14,240 bases of DNA, taken from NCBI GenBank assembly GCA_009922885.1, contig RFUP01000021.1, positions 1-14,240 on the forward strand, written 5' to 3'. This document shows, piece after piece, positions 13,583 to 14,240 of this stretch. Within the stretch, counting starts at the first letter, position 1. Each line of letters begins with the position of its first letter. Below the pieces are notes generated by a model. That model was not told the origin of the DNA, did no database searches, and was given only the letters and a program-made list of their open reading frames with translations. The translations under genes were made by a program, and so were the position numbers. This stretch comes from Paracoccaceae bacterium. GTDB lineage: Bacteria > Pseudomonadota > Alphaproteobacteria > Rhodobacterales > Rhodobacteraceae.

Positions 13583-14240
13583 ATGAATAAGTATTCTAAA
13601 ATTTTACATCATATTAGTCCCAAAAATCCATCAACTCCCAAGAGTTCTTCTGGTAAAAAAAGAACTTTTGAGGAGTACGAGGCAGAGCAGAAAAAAACAG
13701 AAGTAGATATATTAAAGGAACAAACTAAACAACTTACGGAGAATATTGATTTCTTACAGAACTTAGTTGTCAATCAGCACGATGAAGTTTATGAACTTCG
13801 TCAGCAACTTAAGAATACTCCTATTCCTCAACCAAAGAAAAATCTTACAGAAGGTTTATTGAATGAACCTCCTGAAGTTAAGAACACTGACCCTCTTACA
13901 CCACTCAATCAACAGTTTGTAACGGTTCAACAACTCAACGATCATTACCAACTCTTTATCAATCGTATCCAACAACAAATGGCAACGATTGGTGGTGGTG
14001 GTGAAACTCAGTTCAAGTTCTTGGATGATGTTGTAAACTTTATTTTTGTTGGAAGTAAGAATGATTTACCAACAGCAGTAGATGGTGTAATCAATCTTAA
14101 AGACAACTATACTTATTTCTTCACAACCACCGTTGATTTGGAAGGAGACCGTTTAGTTGCTGGAGATAATACAACAATTCTTGGTGGTTCATCAGAAAAC
14201 TGTAGAATTAAATCTACAGGTATTGCTACTGATGTTGCAC
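13583..14240 (+). CDS. Virion structural protein with coiled-coil N-terminus (3' end outside window)
   Basis: The frame is open from ATG 13583 to the window edge, giving 219 residues and no stop. The N-terminus (MNKYSKILHHISPKNPS) is basic and Ser/Pro-rich. Residues about 29-75 are a charged segment with heptad-like spacing (ILKEQTKQLTENIDFLQNLV), probably a coiled coil. After a Pro/Asn-rich linker, from about residue 144 comes FKFLDDVVNFIFVGSKNDLP, then YTYFFTTTVDLEGDRLVAG and TTILGGSSENCRIKS, the opening of a beta-helix of the pectate-lyase-like type. I recall similar starts in cyanophage structural proteins. It has no collagen-like repeat in the visible part. A trimeric fibre or spike is likely; the function is inferred. 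Confidence 0.85.
   Translation, partial: MNKYSKILHHISPKNPSTPKSSSGKKRTFEEYEAEQKKTEVDILKEQTKQLTENIDFLQNLVVNQHDEVYELRQQLKNTPIPQPKKNLTEGLLNEPPEVKNTDPLTPLNQQFVTVQQLNDHYQLFINRIQQQMATIGGGGETQFKFLDDVVNFIFVGSKNDLPTAVDGVINLKDNYTYFFTTTVDLEGDRLVAGDNTTILGGSSENCRIKSTGIATDVA

Overview
The window looks like part of the late structural region of a T4-like marine myophage, most likely a cyanophage of Synechococcus or Prochlorococcus. The grounds are: an AT-rich sequence with all recognisable genes on the + strand and packed tightly; exact T4-type late promoter boxes (TATAAATA) in intergenic positions; and protein modules I recognise from cyanophage virion proteins (the MAKYLSNRQKNLRVG start, a VNELKVTDKDIVVGYTTDAFG-type domain, a C-terminal intramolecular chaperone). 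No packaging, replication, metabolic, integrase, tRNA or CRISPR sequence is visible, and the host assignment is inference.

Layout. 1-66 is the tail end of an upstream gene. 67-177 is a leader with a late-promoter-like ATAAATA. 178-510 encodes a small beta-rich structural protein overlapping by one base a 749-residue collagen-like fibre protein (510-2759). An exact late promoter (2761-2768) precedes a beta-helix-type virion protein (2826-4694), a 113-residue structural protein with a strong ribosome binding site (4699-5040), a giant 1592-residue collagen-like fibre with a C-terminal S74 chaperone (5052-9830), two tandem paralogous fibres with a collagen-like stalk and a glycine-rich tip (9836-11626 and 11633-13180), and a tail-assembly-chaperone-like protein (13183-13563). 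A second exact late promoter (13559-13566) overlaps that stop codon and drives a further virion protein that runs off the window (13583-14240).

Working model. This is an adsorption-apparatus locus. Long Gly-X-Gln shafts (GTQ, GLQ, GNQ, GIQ triplets) separate short N-terminal docking peptides from globular or glycine-rich tips. The chaperone domain and the assembly-chaperone-like protein probably help trimerisation and attachment. The most unusual features are nearly proline-free collagen-like tracts with Gln in almost every third position, periodic interruptions of the triplet (33-bp units), a 388-residue stretch with no charged side chain, tandem fibre paralogues sharing an 80-bp identical segment but differing in tip loops, and repeat units (27 and 33 bp) that could change in number without shifting frame. 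Many long ORFs on the other strand and in other frames are by-products of the repeats and are not annotated.
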